This document shows positions 55,315 through 63,976 of a DNA stretch of 64,000 nt, piece by piece. The notes beneath the pieces were generated by a model. That model did not search any database, was not told where the DNA came from, and saw only the letters and a program-made list of their open reading frames with translations. The translations under genes and the position numbers were made by a program. The DNA comes from Sulfurospirillum sp. SCADC (GTDB taxonomy: Bacteria; Campylobacterota; Campylobacteria; Campylobacterales; Sulfurospirillaceae), in the NCBI RefSeq assembly GCF_000743525.1, contig NZ_JQGK01000013.1:33327-97326 (forward strand), given 5' to 3'. Position 1 is the first letter of the stretch, and the number at the start of each line of letters is the position of its first letter.

Positions 55315-56226
55315 ATGTTTAAAGATTTTGCGAAGATAGAGACGTTTTTAACCGTTGTACGAGAAAAAAGTTTTTCAAAAGCCTCTAGGAAACTTGGCAT
55401 TAGCCAACCAGCTGTTACCCAACAGATCAAATTTCTTGAAGATTATGTGAACATTCCCATCGTGGATCGTAAAAAAAGTGGCATTAACCTCACCAAAGAG
55501 GGCGAAGAGCTTTTCCAAGTGTTACTCAGCCTTGAAAAGCAGATCTTGATCACGGAAAAAGAGGTGATGCGTCTGGTCAATAAAGAGATACTCTTTATTT
55601 TAGGCGCTTCTCCTGTGATTGGAAATTATATTTTGCCGGAATTCCTCAACGATATTCAAGAGGTGATTTCCAATCATGTCATGGTCAAAGTCAACAGCTC
55701 CATTGAGTTAACAGAGCTTGTGGTGAACCGAAAAGTAGATCTAGCCCTCATTGAATCACCGACATTTCATCCCAATATTTTCTACCGCGAATGGATGGAA
55801 GATGAGCTGGTGGTTGTCAGCAGGTCACCACTTCCAAGCGTGTTAAAAAAAGAGGAGCTCTTTGATTTGCAATGGATTTGCCGTGAAGAGGAGTCCAATA
55901 CCCGTAAAATCATTTATGAAACATTTCACAAAATCGATGTGGATTGTAAAAATTTTACGATCAAAAATATTGCCAACAGCGCAATGACCATTAAGCAAAC
56001 ACTCCTAAAAGCCGACATCAACGGGGCTCCAACGGTTTCCATTCTTTCCAAATACATGGTCGAAGATGACGTGAGGGCAGGAAGGTTACATGTAGCCACG
56101 ATCAAAGGGGTTTATTTGATGCGAAAATTTTATATTTGCTACCTTAAAGACCGCATTCAAGATGCACTGATCGCAAGTACACTGGATTTTATTACCCGAA
56201 AACAAGATATTAAACCTTCCATTTAA
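55315..56226 (+). CDS. LysR-family transcriptional regulator
   Basis: A 303-residue regulator: N-terminal winged HTH (KIETFLTVVREKSFSKASRKLGISQPAVTQQIKFLE, written here only as family evidence by its parts KASRKLG and QPAVTQQ), then a periplasmic-binding-protein-like effector domain (LFILGASPVIGNYILPEFL; LALIESPTFHP). The ATG at 55315 has AGGG at proper spacing; the ATG 6 nt upstream does not. Located between the two molybdoenzyme operons and a natural candidate for controlling one or both. Confidence 0.92.
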   Translation: MFKDFAKIETFLTVVREKSFSKASRKLGISQPAVTQQIKFLEDYVNIPIVDRKKSGINLTKEGEELFQVLLSLEKQILITEKEVMRLVNKEILFILGASPVIGNYILPEFLNDIQEVISNHVMVKVNSSIELTELVVNRKVDLALIESPTFHPNIFYREWMEDELVVVSRSPLPSVLKKEELFDLQWICREEESNTRKIIYETFHKIDVDCKNFTIKNIANSAMTIKQTLLKADINGAPTVSILSKYMVEDDVRAGRLHVATIKGVYLMRKFYICYLKDRIQDALIASTLDFITRKQDIKPSI

Positions 56227-56405
56227 CACCCTTTAAGGAGCATTCCGAGCGCTCCTTGTTCTTTTCTGTGTTTTTCCCTCTCTTTGGGGACTCACATAAG
56301 CGTCTCATTTTGAATCATACGGCTTTACATGTAAAGATTTAACATAAAATAAAGTAAATATTTTTATAGTTATAGTATATAATGGTTAAAAATAAAGGAG
56401 ATAAA

Positions 56406-56840
56406 ATGAAAAAAGTTATATTTAGTTTACCATTGCTAGCTTCATTGTTGATCAGCGCTAATCCCCAGAGTCGGGCTGATTGTACAGAAGTGTTTCAAAA
56501 TGAGATTACTAAAATTCTTTATGCCAACCCCGATGATAAAAACAGCTCTATCGAAGCGTTAACGCAAAAAATCAATACACTTTTAGAAGAGGAGTGCGAT
56601 CTCAATGCCTCCATTCAAAAAGCTGCAGATAAAGAGAAGAGCGCATCTCAAAATCCTAAAGAAGAGAAGGTGCTTATTTTAGATACGACCAAAAATAGCC
56701 AAGACTGTATTGAATCGTTTCAAAGTGAAATCAGGGAGCTTCTGTATGAAAATGAACAGCAAAAAGGCAAAGAGAAACGTGTGCGCGTTGTCATTAAAGG
56801 TGATGGTGCTAACTGTACCAAAGAACCTGGTGAAAAATAG
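56406..56840 (+). CDS. Small exported protein with internal duplication
   Basis: A 144-residue periplasmic protein (signal MKKVIFSLPLLASLLISA). Two similar halves: DCTEVFQNEITKILYAN (about 24) and DCIESFQSEIRELLYEN (about 108), each with one Cys, separated by a charged linker. Further Cys in EEECD and ANCTK. Not recognised. The ATG at 56406 has AAAGGAG; the in-frame ATG at 56382 overlaps the TATAAT box (56378-56383) and is not used. TTACATGTAA at 56325-56334 lies upstream. Confidence 0.65.
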   Translation: MKKVIFSLPLLASLLISANPQSRADCTEVFQNEITKILYANPDDKNSSIEALTQKINTLLEEECDLNASIQKAADKEKSASQNPKEEKVLILDTTKNSQDCIESFQSEIRELLYENEQQKGKEKRVRVVIKGDGANCTKEPGEK

Positions 56841-56854
56841 AGAGTTCTCCATCA

Positions 56855-56890
56855 GAGGCTAGCGTATTTAGCCTCATTCTCCATCCTTTT
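56855..56890 (+). terminator. Terminator after the duplicated small protein
   Basis: GAGGCTA (56855-56861) pairs with TAGCCTC (56869-56875) around a 7-nt loop, followed within 10 nt by a pyrimidine/T-rich stretch (CCATCCTTTTT). Confidence 0.6.
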
Positions 56891-56891
56891 T

Positions 56892-56919
56892 CTTCTTGCA
56901 AAATGAGTTTTGCAAGAAG
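56892..56919. terminator. Strong hairpin, 12-bp perfect stem
   Basis: CTTCTTGCAAAA / TTTTGCAAGAAG with a TGAG loop, directly after the T-rich stretch of the previous terminator. May act as a backup terminator or protect transcript ends. Confidence 0.5.
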
Positions 56920-57209
56920 TCTATTATTTAAAAATAAGTATAAAAATCTCACAAATGTCATTGTTTTTTTACTAATCTAGTAAAAAAACATATTTTATTT
57001 TACTAAGTTAAATAAAATTATAAAATTATTTTATTTCTTTTATAAGCGATCACATCGGGCTTTCACCCTTGTTTTGATTCTATTAACTTATAAAAATGAT
57101 TTAGTTTAATAATAATATAAAGAAACTCTCCTTACAATGTATCCATGAAATGGTTATTTCAATGGTTTTTTTGAAACCTAATGTTTAAAAATTGAAGTGG
57201 AGAAAACGA
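56920..57209 (+). promoter_or_regulatory. AT-rich control region of the second molybdoenzyme operon
   Basis: About 290 bp without a gene, very AT-rich between 56930 and 57050. TACAAT at 57133-57138 inside TTACAATG is the likely -10, the same box as before copy 1. The leader ends with GTGGAGAAAACGA-ATG. Confidence 0.5.
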
Positions 57210-59633
57210 ATGAAAGTAGAGATCTCACGAAGGAGATTTCTTCAAGGCAGTGTCGCCTTAAGTATTGCAAGTGGAACGGCGCTTAGTTCGTCTACCATTC
57301 TTGCAAGCTCAAAAGAGAAACCTCAAGTGGCACTGATGAAGAAAGTCCCAACTATCTGTGAAATGTGTGTCAACAAATGTGCAGCGATTGCGCATGTACA
57401 TAATGGCGTTGTAACGAAATTAGATCCCAATCCGTATTTCCCAAAATCTCGCAATATGCTTTGTGCTAGAGGGGCTGCAGGAATTCATGCTTTGTATGAT
57501 CCTGATCGACTCAAATACCCTCTCATTCGCACAGGTGAACGGGGAGATGGAAAATATCGACGTGCGACATGGGAAGAGGCGAATGAGTATATTAAAGACA
57601 AATTGGTCAAAATTTTAGAAGAAGAGAAAGACAACCGCTCCTGTATTGGCTATTGCGCAGGGGAAGGGTTGGCAGAACACACTTTTAAAACTTTTATGTC
57701 CGATAAATTTGGATCGTCCAATTTCCTCAACCACTCCACCATCTGTCTGCAAACGGCTGTTTCAGGATATACGCTCACCATTGGTGGTTACGGGCAAGCG
57801 GATTTGGAAAATGCGAAGTACGTCATTATGGCAGGTGCCAATCGCGCCGAAGCGATTTTAACACCTGACACGATGGATATGTTTAAGCGCACCCGTGGTC
57901 GTGGTATGAAACTGGTCGTGGTCGATCCACGCTTTACCAACACCGCAATGCACGCCGATACGTATGTTCCGATTCGCCCAGGAACAGACTTGGCCTTTGT
58001 GCTAGCATTGACGTATGTTGCGATCATTGATCAAGTGTACAACCGCAGTTATGTTGCCAAAAACTTTGTTGATTTTGATAAATACAAAAAACATATTATT
58101 GAGAGTGAATACACACCTGAATGGGCAGAAAAAATCACAGGCGTTCCCGCAGCGACGATCTGTAAAATCGCCCATGACTTTATGGCAGCAGCACCGCAAG
58201 CGGTTTATTACCAAGGCAGACGAACAACATGGTCCAAAAATGACTTTCAACTCAGACGTGCTATGGCGCTCTTTACAGCGCTTGGTGGTGGCATTGATGT
58301 GAAAGGTGGCATTGTTTTTGGCAAAAAGCTTCCACTAGGAGAACACACGACCACCGCTCCAATGTACGCCAATGCAAAGCCTAGAATTGATAAAAATTTA
58401 GCCGCGGTTGTAGGTGCGACAGGTACGTGGGTAGGCTGGCGCAATATGGTCGAAGAGGGTAAATCACCCTATCCGATTCGGGGTATGTTTGTCTACAAAC
58501 AAAACCCAATGCTTTCCGTTCCAAACTCCGCTAAAACACGCACGATGTTTGAAAAAATGGACTTGGTTGTTGTGATCGATACGATGCCAAGCGATACTGC
58601 CATGTTAGCCGATGTCATCTTGCCAGAGTGTACTTATCTTGAAAGAGAAGATCCCGTGCAGTCGTTTGCAGGCATTGAGCCTTCCATCGCGGTACGTGAA
58701 AAAGTAATTGAGCCTATGTATGAGAGCAAACCTGTCAATGAAATTATGCGAGGCTTAGCGCAAAAACTTTCAAAACCGTTGTGGGAAATTACCAAAAAAT
58801 ATGACGAAGATGTGCAAGAAGAGCTTGAAGATAGTGATGAAGCAGAGTTTTACGAAGAAAATGGTTTTGATTTAGCTGAACCTTTTATGCACGATCAAGA
58901 GGAGACAAACAAACACATGTTTGTTGAAAAATACGGCGAAGAGGCGTGGGGAGTCTTACGCGAAAAGGGTGTTTTTTATCCCAATATGCTCACCTACTTT
59001 AAAAAGGTTAATAACAATACGTACGAATACTACCCTAAAGATAAAAAGTTTTACTCTGTGTTGAAGTTAGAAGAGGAGTACGATCCTGTCGCCTTTTTAC
59101 ACGATATTTGTGTCAATCCTGTCGATGTTGCCGATCTTAAACGCTCGTTTAATACCCCCAATAAAAAAGTTGAATGCTTCCTTGGTAGTATGGCAGCCAA
59201 AGGCGTTGATCCTATGCCTGTATGGAGAGATGAAGAGTATGTAAACGTCCCAGTAGGAAAATTTAAATTTATTACAGGGCGTCATGCGCAATTCACTCAA
59301 AATGCTACTCAAAATAATATCATGCTCCTAGAGCTCATGCGTGAGAATTATTTGTGGATCAATGACAAAGAAGCCGAAGCGTTAAACATTGGGTTTGGCG
59401 ATACCGTTGAAGTGACAAGTAGCATAGGGCAGGTGCGCATTAAAGCCTATCCAACGCCTAAAATTGTGCCACAGAGCGTCTTTTACATTCACGGATTTGG
59501 TGCAAAATCAGAAGGACTAACGTTTGCGCATCGTAATGGTGCGAGTGATAATGAAATTATTGAAGATACGATCGAGCCGGTACATGGTTGTGCCAATATG
59601 CACGAAACACTCGTATCGATCAGGAGGGTGTGA
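57210..59633 (+). CDS. PsrA/PhsA-type molybdopterin oxidoreductase, catalytic subunit (copy 2)
   Basis: An 807-residue paralogue of the copy 1 enzyme: Tat signal SRRRFLQG, [4Fe-4S] site CEMCVNKC with NMLCARG, a Cys in HSTICLQTA at the molybdenum-ligand position, and C-terminal FITGRHAQFTQNATQNN. It has about 25 extra residues near position 630 (LEEEYDPVAFLHDICVNP) and an altered acidic stretch near 545. The start is 57210; the first 38 nt are identical to copy 1. Reduces a sulfur compound by family inference; substrate preference may differ from copy 1. Confidence 0.88.
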   Translation: MKVEISRRRFLQGSVALSIASGTALSSSTILASSKEKPQVALMKKVPTICEMCVNKCAAIAHVHNGVVTKLDPNPYFPKSRNMLCARGAAGIHALYDPDRLKYPLIRTGERGDGKYRRATWEEANEYIKDKLVKILEEEKDNRSCIGYCAGEGLAEHTFKTFMSDKFGSSNFLNHSTICLQTAVSGYTLTIGGYGQADLENAKYVIMAGANRAEAILTPDTMDMFKRTRGRGMKLVVVDPRFTNTAMHADTYVPIRPGTDLAFVLALTYVAIIDQVYNRSYVAKNFVDFDKYKKHIIESEYTPEWAEKITGVPAATICKIAHDFMAAAPQAVYYQGRRTTWSKNDFQLRRAMALFTALGGGIDVKGGIVFGKKLPLGEHTTTAPMYANAKPRIDKNLAAVVGATGTWVGWRNMVEEGKSPYPIRGMFVYKQNPMLSVPNSAKTRTMFEKMDLVVVIDTMPSDTAMLADVILPECTYLEREDPVQSFAGIEPSIAVREKVIEPMYESKPVNEIMRGLAQKLSKPLWEITKKYDEDVQEELEDSDEAEFYEENGFDLAEPFMHDQEETNKHMFVEKYGEEAWGVLREKGVFYPNMLTYFKKVNNNTYEYYPKDKKFYSVLKLEEEYDPVAFLHDICVNPVDVADLKRSFNTPNKKVECFLGSMAAKGVDPMPVWRDEEYVNVPVGKFKFITGRHAQFTQNATQNNIMLLELMRENYLWINDKEAEALNIGFGDTVEVTSSIGQVRIKAYPTPKIVPQSVFYIHGFGAKSEGLTFAHRNGASDNEIIEDTIEPVHGCANMHETLVSIRRV

Positions 59634-59635
59634 CG

Positions 59636-60301
59636 ATGAATTATGCAATGGCATTAGAGTATCAAAATTGTATCAACTGTAAAGCGTGTGAGGTTGCTTG
59701 CAAAGAGGAGAATGGTGTTCAATTGGGAGCGGATAAACAACGCATTTGGATCGGCGTGGTGGAGGGAACCATCTTTGGGAAACCCTTCGCCAATCTCTAT
59801 CCATCGCAGTGCAACCACTGTATCGATGCGCCGTGTGTAAGTGTTTGCCCGACCAATGCGAGCCATTTTGCCCAGGGTGGTATTGTTAAAGTCGATGCGC
59901 ATAAATGTATTTTATGTAAAGGCTGTATGGAGGCGTGTCCGTATGATGCACGCTTTGTGGATGACACGATGGTTGCAGTCGATAAATGCACCTTTTGTGA
60001 CCATCGCTCCTTGGTTGAAGGTGGCACTACTGCGTGTCAAGCCACGTGTCCAACGAAAGTGAGAACGTTTGGTGATTTGGATGATGAAAATAGCGATATT
60101 GTCAAACTCTTAAAAACAAAACGCTTTTTCTTTCAAAAAGAGTATACGGGAACATTGCCAAAACTCTTTTATATTTTACCTGATGATGAAGCCTATGCTA
60201 AGCAGAGTGTTTCACACAATACGATTATTCATACATGGGAAGATATTAAACCTATGTACGATGAAGCACGAACGAGAAGGAGTAAAGAATGGAGAAGATA
60301 A
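59636..60301 (+). CDS. 4Fe-4S ferredoxin subunit, PsrB-type (copy 2)
   Basis: A 221-residue electron-transfer subunit with four [4Fe-4S] clusters: CINCKACEVACKEENG, CNHCIDAPCVSVC, CILCKGCMEACPYDA, and CTFC with ACQATCPTKVRTFGD. The C-terminus extends about 35 residues past copy 1 (DEAYAKQSVSHNTIIHTWED). The ATG at 59636 has AGGAGGG and starts 2 nt after the catalytic gene; it overlaps the anchor gene by 13 nt. Confidence 0.95.
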   Translation: MNYAMALEYQNCINCKACEVACKEENGVQLGADKQRIWIGVVEGTIFGKPFANLYPSQCNHCIDAPCVSVCPTNASHFAQGGIVKVDAHKCILCKGCMEACPYDARFVDDTMVAVDKCTFCDHRSLVEGGTTACQATCPTKVRTFGDLDDENSDIVKLLKTKRFFFQKEYTGTLPKLFYILPDDEAYAKQSVSHNTIIHTWEDIKPMYDEARTRRSKEWRR

Positions 60302-61554
60302 GTTTTATGGGTCTTGACATTAACAAGATCAGTATCGTTCAGCTCTTGTTAAATAAAACGATGCTTTTAGGGTATATTTTTTTGATATTTGCCTGCATTG
60401 GCATTTATGAAATTTTTGATGTACGCTATTTTAGTGCAGCCGCTAATGCGCATGCTTCAGGGCTCAATCCAACCGATCCTGCCCTTAAAGAGGCGATGCG
60501 TTTAGCCGTTTTTGGAGATGTTGGCGAGGTCAATCGCAATATCCCTTGGACGCTTTTCATTGTGAATTACATGTACATGATTTATACCGGTAGCGGGGTG
60601 ATCTTTTTGGTCGCATTGGCAGAGTTGATGAATTTTAATCTTATCGCCAAAGCAGCAGCTGGTTTTATGGTCATCGGAATTTCGATGGTGTTTGCAGGAC
60701 TCTTTACAATCGCAACCGATCTTAATATGCTCAATATGGTTTGGATGGTACTCACACCCAATCTTAATGCGGGTATGTGGTTGATGTTGCCACTTTATTG
60801 TACCTATATCCCGTTTGTTCTATTTGAAATTTATCTGGTTCTAACCCATAAACGAGAGTGGGCAAAACGCTTGGCATTGCCTATTTTGGTGCTCAGCATT
60901 GGGGTAGACTTGGTTGAGTATTATATTCAAGCGAAACTTTTTTCCATGAATACGGCGCGTCATCTCTGGACAGAATTTCCCTTTTTGACGTTTTATTTTA
61001 TTATCTCTGCTTTTGTCTCCTCTTTAGGTATTATGGGAATCATCAGTTTCTTCGCTCATCGCAGTAAAGCAGAATACAAAGGATTAATGGATCTTATTCG
61101 CAGAGCCATGTTATTTTTCGTCTCTCTTTTAGGTCTTTATGAGATTTTTGGTTATATGACGGTCGATAAAGATTGGGCGTTTTTGATTCTTTTTGGACCC
61201 TTTCGTTATGTCTATTTCACAGGGTACATCTTTTTAACATTGGCACTCCCCTTTTTATGTATTGTTAAGGCACGACAGCCTATATTTACACTAGTTGCTT
61301 CCATTTCTGTGGTCGTTGGTGGCTTTGTGGGAAGGTATCTTTTTGTCTATGGTGGCAATGCCAATCCTATGTCCAACCGTTTTGGACTCGGATATGAAAA
61401 ATATGACTTTTATGCACTTTCTAAATCATTTAATTACGTCGCACCGCACTTAGGAGAGATTTTTATCGTCGTTGGCTCTGTGGGCGTGGTGATGGTTATT
61501 TATAAGCTTTTTGATACGCTTTTTTCTGTGAATGAATTAAGAGAACACCATTAA
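60289..61554 (+). CDS. NrfD/PsrC-type membrane anchor (copy 2)
   Basis: A 421-residue inner-membrane quinol-interacting subunit with about ten helices. After helix 1 comes a periplasmic stretch of about 35 residues (FSAAANAHASGLNPTDPALK) absent from copy 1, then NRNIPWTLFIVNYMYMIYTGSG, the counterpart of the family signature. Otherwise clearly diverged from copy 1. The rhodanese gene follows 25 nt after the stop. Confidence 0.9.
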   Translation: MEKISFMGLDINKISIVQLLLNKTMLLGYIFLIFACIGIYEIFDVRYFSAAANAHASGLNPTDPALKEAMRLAVFGDVGEVNRNIPWTLFIVNYMYMIYTGSGVIFLVALAELMNFNLIAKAAAGFMVIGISMVFAGLFTIATDLNMLNMVWMVLTPNLNAGMWLMLPLYCTYIPFVLFEIYLVLTHKREWAKRLALPILVLSIGVDLVEYYIQAKLFSMNTARHLWTEFPFLTFYFIISAFVSSLGIMGIISFFAHRSKAEYKGLMDLIRRAMLFFVSLLGLYEIFGYMTVDKDWAFLILFGPFRYVYFTGYIFLTLALPFLCIVKARQPIFTLVASISVVVGGFVGRYLFVYGGNANPMSNRFGLGYEKYDFYALSKSFNYVAPHLGEIFIVVGSVGVVMVIYKLFDTLFSVNELREHH

Positions 61555-61579
61555 CCAATAACCCCAAAGGAGAGAGAAA

Positions 61580-62794
61580 ATGAGACTAAGAGTAATAGCC
61601 AGTAGCCTGATCGTAGCAGGATTGCTGCTAGGAGGATGTACGAATCAACCCGAAGCGAGTGCAACACCCAGTGCCAAAGTGTTGAATGAACCTACGTTAC
61701 ATGTAAAAGGTTTGATGGAGAAATTTAAACTCGAAAATGTAGATTACGCTTATGTTAAAGCAGCGATTGGTAATGGCACCAGAGATGGCGCTAAAGCCCT
61801 CTTGATTGATGCACGACCAAACCCAAAATATTTAGCCAGTACGATTCCCTCCAGTTTGAATATCCCAGATACCCAAATTGATAAATACATAGGACAACTG
61901 GATAAAGTAGCTAAAGATAAAGAGATTATCGTCTTCTGCGGTGGATGGGATTGTGAAAAAAGCCCCATCGTTGCAGGTCACCTAAAAAGTAAAGGCTTTA
62001 CCAACGTAAAACTCTACCAAGCAGGTGAACCTGAATGGATTGCTAAAAACTATCCAGAAATTGGTCTTCCTGTAGTGCAAAGTATGTTTAAAAACAATAG
62101 CGCTGTTTTGATGGATGCAAGACCCTACGCTAAATATATGGCAGGAACCATTCCAGGCTCACTCTATATGAGTGATGAAGAGATCGGTAAACTCAAAGGT
62201 CGTTTACCCATAGATAAAACAACCCCAATCGTCAGTTTCTGTGAAGGATACAGTTGCGCAAAATCGCATAACTTAGCTAAAAAACTCCAAGAGTTTGGTT
62301 ACACAAAAATAAGTGTTTACGCAGGTGGATACCCCGAATGGAAAGAAGCAGGACTCCAAACAACTGCTGGTGGCGCTAAAAAAGTAGACGTAGCCCAAAC
62401 CCCTAAAAAAGATGCCTTCGTCGAAGGGATTAAACTAGGAGAAGATGAAGGAACGGTAGACGGTGAATGGTATAAAGCACTGATCATCAGTGATAAGATA
62501 CCAGCCAATGTAGCTGTTATCGATGTACGAAGTGCCACAGAATATGCCAATGGTCATATCAAAGGTGCTATCAATATTGAAGCAGGAAAACTGAGTGCCA
62601 CAGAATTTGCAGCAAAACTACCTAAAGGTAAAATGGTGATTATGAACTGCTCCGCAGGAGGAAGATCGATGGAAGCCTTCTTGAAACTTAAAGATGCCAA
62701 AATTGATGTAAGTAAGATCTTCTACTTTGATGCAAATATCAAATGTGATAAGAGCAGTCAATGTGAGATTAAAGTCAATGAACCTTTAGGTTAG
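61580..62794 (+). CDS. Triple-rhodanese lipoprotein (copy 2)
   Basis: A 404-residue lipoprotein (lipobox LLGGC) with three rhodanese domains; loops FCGGWDCEKS, FCEGYSCAKS and NCSAGGR. Domains 1 and 3 are nearly identical to copy 1 while domain 2 differs strongly (for example YMAGTIPGSLYMSDEE against TLQESIPGALYLNDEE). Probable sulfane-sulfur carrier for the second reductase. The leader CCCCAAAGGAGAGAG before ATG is the same as in copy 1. TTACATGTAA (61699-61708) encodes LHVK at the same codon position as in copy 1. Confidence 0.9.
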   Translation: MRLRVIASSLIVAGLLLGGCTNQPEASATPSAKVLNEPTLHVKGLMEKFKLENVDYAYVKAAIGNGTRDGAKALLIDARPNPKYLASTIPSSLNIPDTQIDKYIGQLDKVAKDKEIIVFCGGWDCEKSPIVAGHLKSKGFTNVKLYQAGEPEWIAKNYPEIGLPVVQSMFKNNSAVLMDARPYAKYMAGTIPGSLYMSDEEIGKLKGRLPIDKTTPIVSFCEGYSCAKSHNLAKKLQEFGYTKISVYAGGYPEWKEAGLQTTAGGAKKVDVAQTPKKDAFVEGIKLGEDEGTVDGEWYKALIISDKIPANVAVIDVRSATEYANGHIKGAINIEAGKLSATEFAAKLPKGKMVIMNCSAGGRSMEAFLKLKDAKIDVSKIFYFDANIKCDKSSQCEIKVNEPLG

Positions 62795-62812
62795 AGCTTT
62801 ACATATAAACGC

Positions 62813-62852
62813 AAAAAGGGGCGGAGGATTCAATCCTCTCGCCCCTTTTTTT
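62813..62852. terminator. Bidirectional rho-independent terminator
   Basis: AAAAAGGGGCG...CGCCCCTTTTTTT enclosing a second stem GAGGATT/AATCCTC with a one-base bulge. A and T runs on both sides serve the rhodanese gene and the convergent Bax-inhibitor gene. Confidence 0.9.
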
Positions 62853-62868
62853 ATAGCTAATCTAGAGC

Positions 62869-63576
62869 TTATTCGTCGCGTGAGCCAAAAAGACCCAGAA
62901 TTTGAAGCAATGAGATAAAGAGATTTAAAAAGTCTAAATACAGAGCAATAGCACCTTCAATCGGTGTTTCATAAGCGCCTCTGATAATGTTTTGTGTATC
63001 GTAAAGAATAAACGCACTAAACAAAATAGAGCTAACACTTGCAATGGCTAATTGTAAGATTGGGCTATGGAAAAAGATATTAATGACGCCTGCAACCACA
63101 ACCACAATCAATGTGATGAACAACATTTTACCCATTGCTGAAAAATCTCTTTTGGTATTCATTGCAAACACAGAAAGTCCACCAAACGCAACCGTTGTCA
63201 AAATGAAAGCATTTGCCACAATACTTGCGCCGCCTTTCATTCCAAGAATGCTCGAAAGAAGCGGAGTGAGTGTTAAACCTGTTAAAAACGTGAAACCAAA
63301 AAGAAGTACCATATTCAGGCCAGCTTTCTTTTTAGCTGCAAAAAGTCCAAACAAGAAGACAAACTCTAAAATAACAAGACCCCAATACCAAGAAGCAATG
63401 GCACTTGCCATTCCAATTCCGACATAAGCACCTGCACTTGCAGCAAGCAATGAAGCTGCAAAGAGCTGATAGGTTTGTTTAATAAAAAGTCCTAATGAAC
63501 TTTCATTAAGCCTCGTATGCTCATAGGTACTCTCATGTGAACCTTGTTGTATGTAATTTCTGTCATACAGTCCCAT
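62869..63576 (-). CDS. Bax inhibitor-1 / YccA family membrane protein
   Basis: A 235-residue inner-membrane protein with seven predicted helices. Family segments are YQLFAASLLAASAGAYVG in helix 1 and the C-terminal FSAFILYDTQNIIRGAYETPIEGAIALYLDFLNLFISLLQILG, cited here by its parts YDTQNII and ALYLDFLNLF, which hold the conserved acidic pair of BI-1 proteins. Related proteins are pH-sensitive calcium channels or FtsH modulators. The ATG at 63576 has AAAGGAGAATTAAT; longer readings lack a ribosome site. Confidence 0.92.
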   Translation of the reverse strand: MGLYDRNYIQQGSHESTYEHTRLNESSLGLFIKQTYQLFAASLLAASAGAYVGIGMASAIASWYWGLVILEFVFLFGLFAAKKKAGLNMVLLFGFTFLTGLTLTPLLSSILGMKGGASIVANAFILTTVAFGGLSVFAMNTKRDFSAMGKMLFITLIVVVVAGVINIFFHSPILQLAIASVSSILFSAFILYDTQNIIRGAYETPIEGAIALYLDFLNLFISLLQILGLFGSRDE

Positions 63577-63976
63577 ATTAATTCTCCTTTTACTGTTTAA
63601 TAAACATGTTAAATCAAAACGCATTCTATCCAATTCAAAAGATGGAATGCAATTTTTGAGTTCTCTATTATATGGAAACAGAGTAAACAAAAAATTAATC
63701 GTATTAAGGGGAAGAAAAAAACCACTTAATCCCTCGTTTGTTTTAACCTTCTTTTAAGGTGTATGGATATATAATTTCGTCCTCGTTTGAGAGAACGGGG
63801 TTAAAGAGAAGCACCCAAAGTAGGGGATTTGCTTCATGTTCATTACCATTTTAACAATGTCAAATTCAATCTTTGAAATCTAAATAAGCGACCTTAGTCA
63901 GTGACGCGAAAAAAGAGATTATCAACTCTTTAATAAAAAAGAGATACTTTAAGTCAAATGAAGACACTTCATAAAT
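63577..63976 (+). promoter_or_regulatory. Promoter and leader region of the rRNA operon
   Basis: About 400 bp without a protein gene. TATAAT at 63770-63775 (in GATATATAATTTCG) is the probable rrn promoter -10, about 205 nt before the 16S start. The leader holds a boxA-like AACTCTTTAAT at 63924-63934, typical of rRNA antitermination, within a small AAAGAG/CTCTTT inverted repeat (63912-63931). The left part (63577-63720) is the divergent promoter area of the BI-1 gene. Confidence 0.7.

Noticed and set aside
56382..56384. ATG as start of the duplicated small protein
   Set aside because: It overlaps the TATAAT box; the ATG at 56406 has AAAGGAG and begins a proper signal peptide.
60565..60580. 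TTACATGTACATG in the second anchor gene as a true palindrome copy
   Set aside because: One mismatch in the right arm; it encodes the membrane helix residues NYMYM and is better explained by protein sequence.
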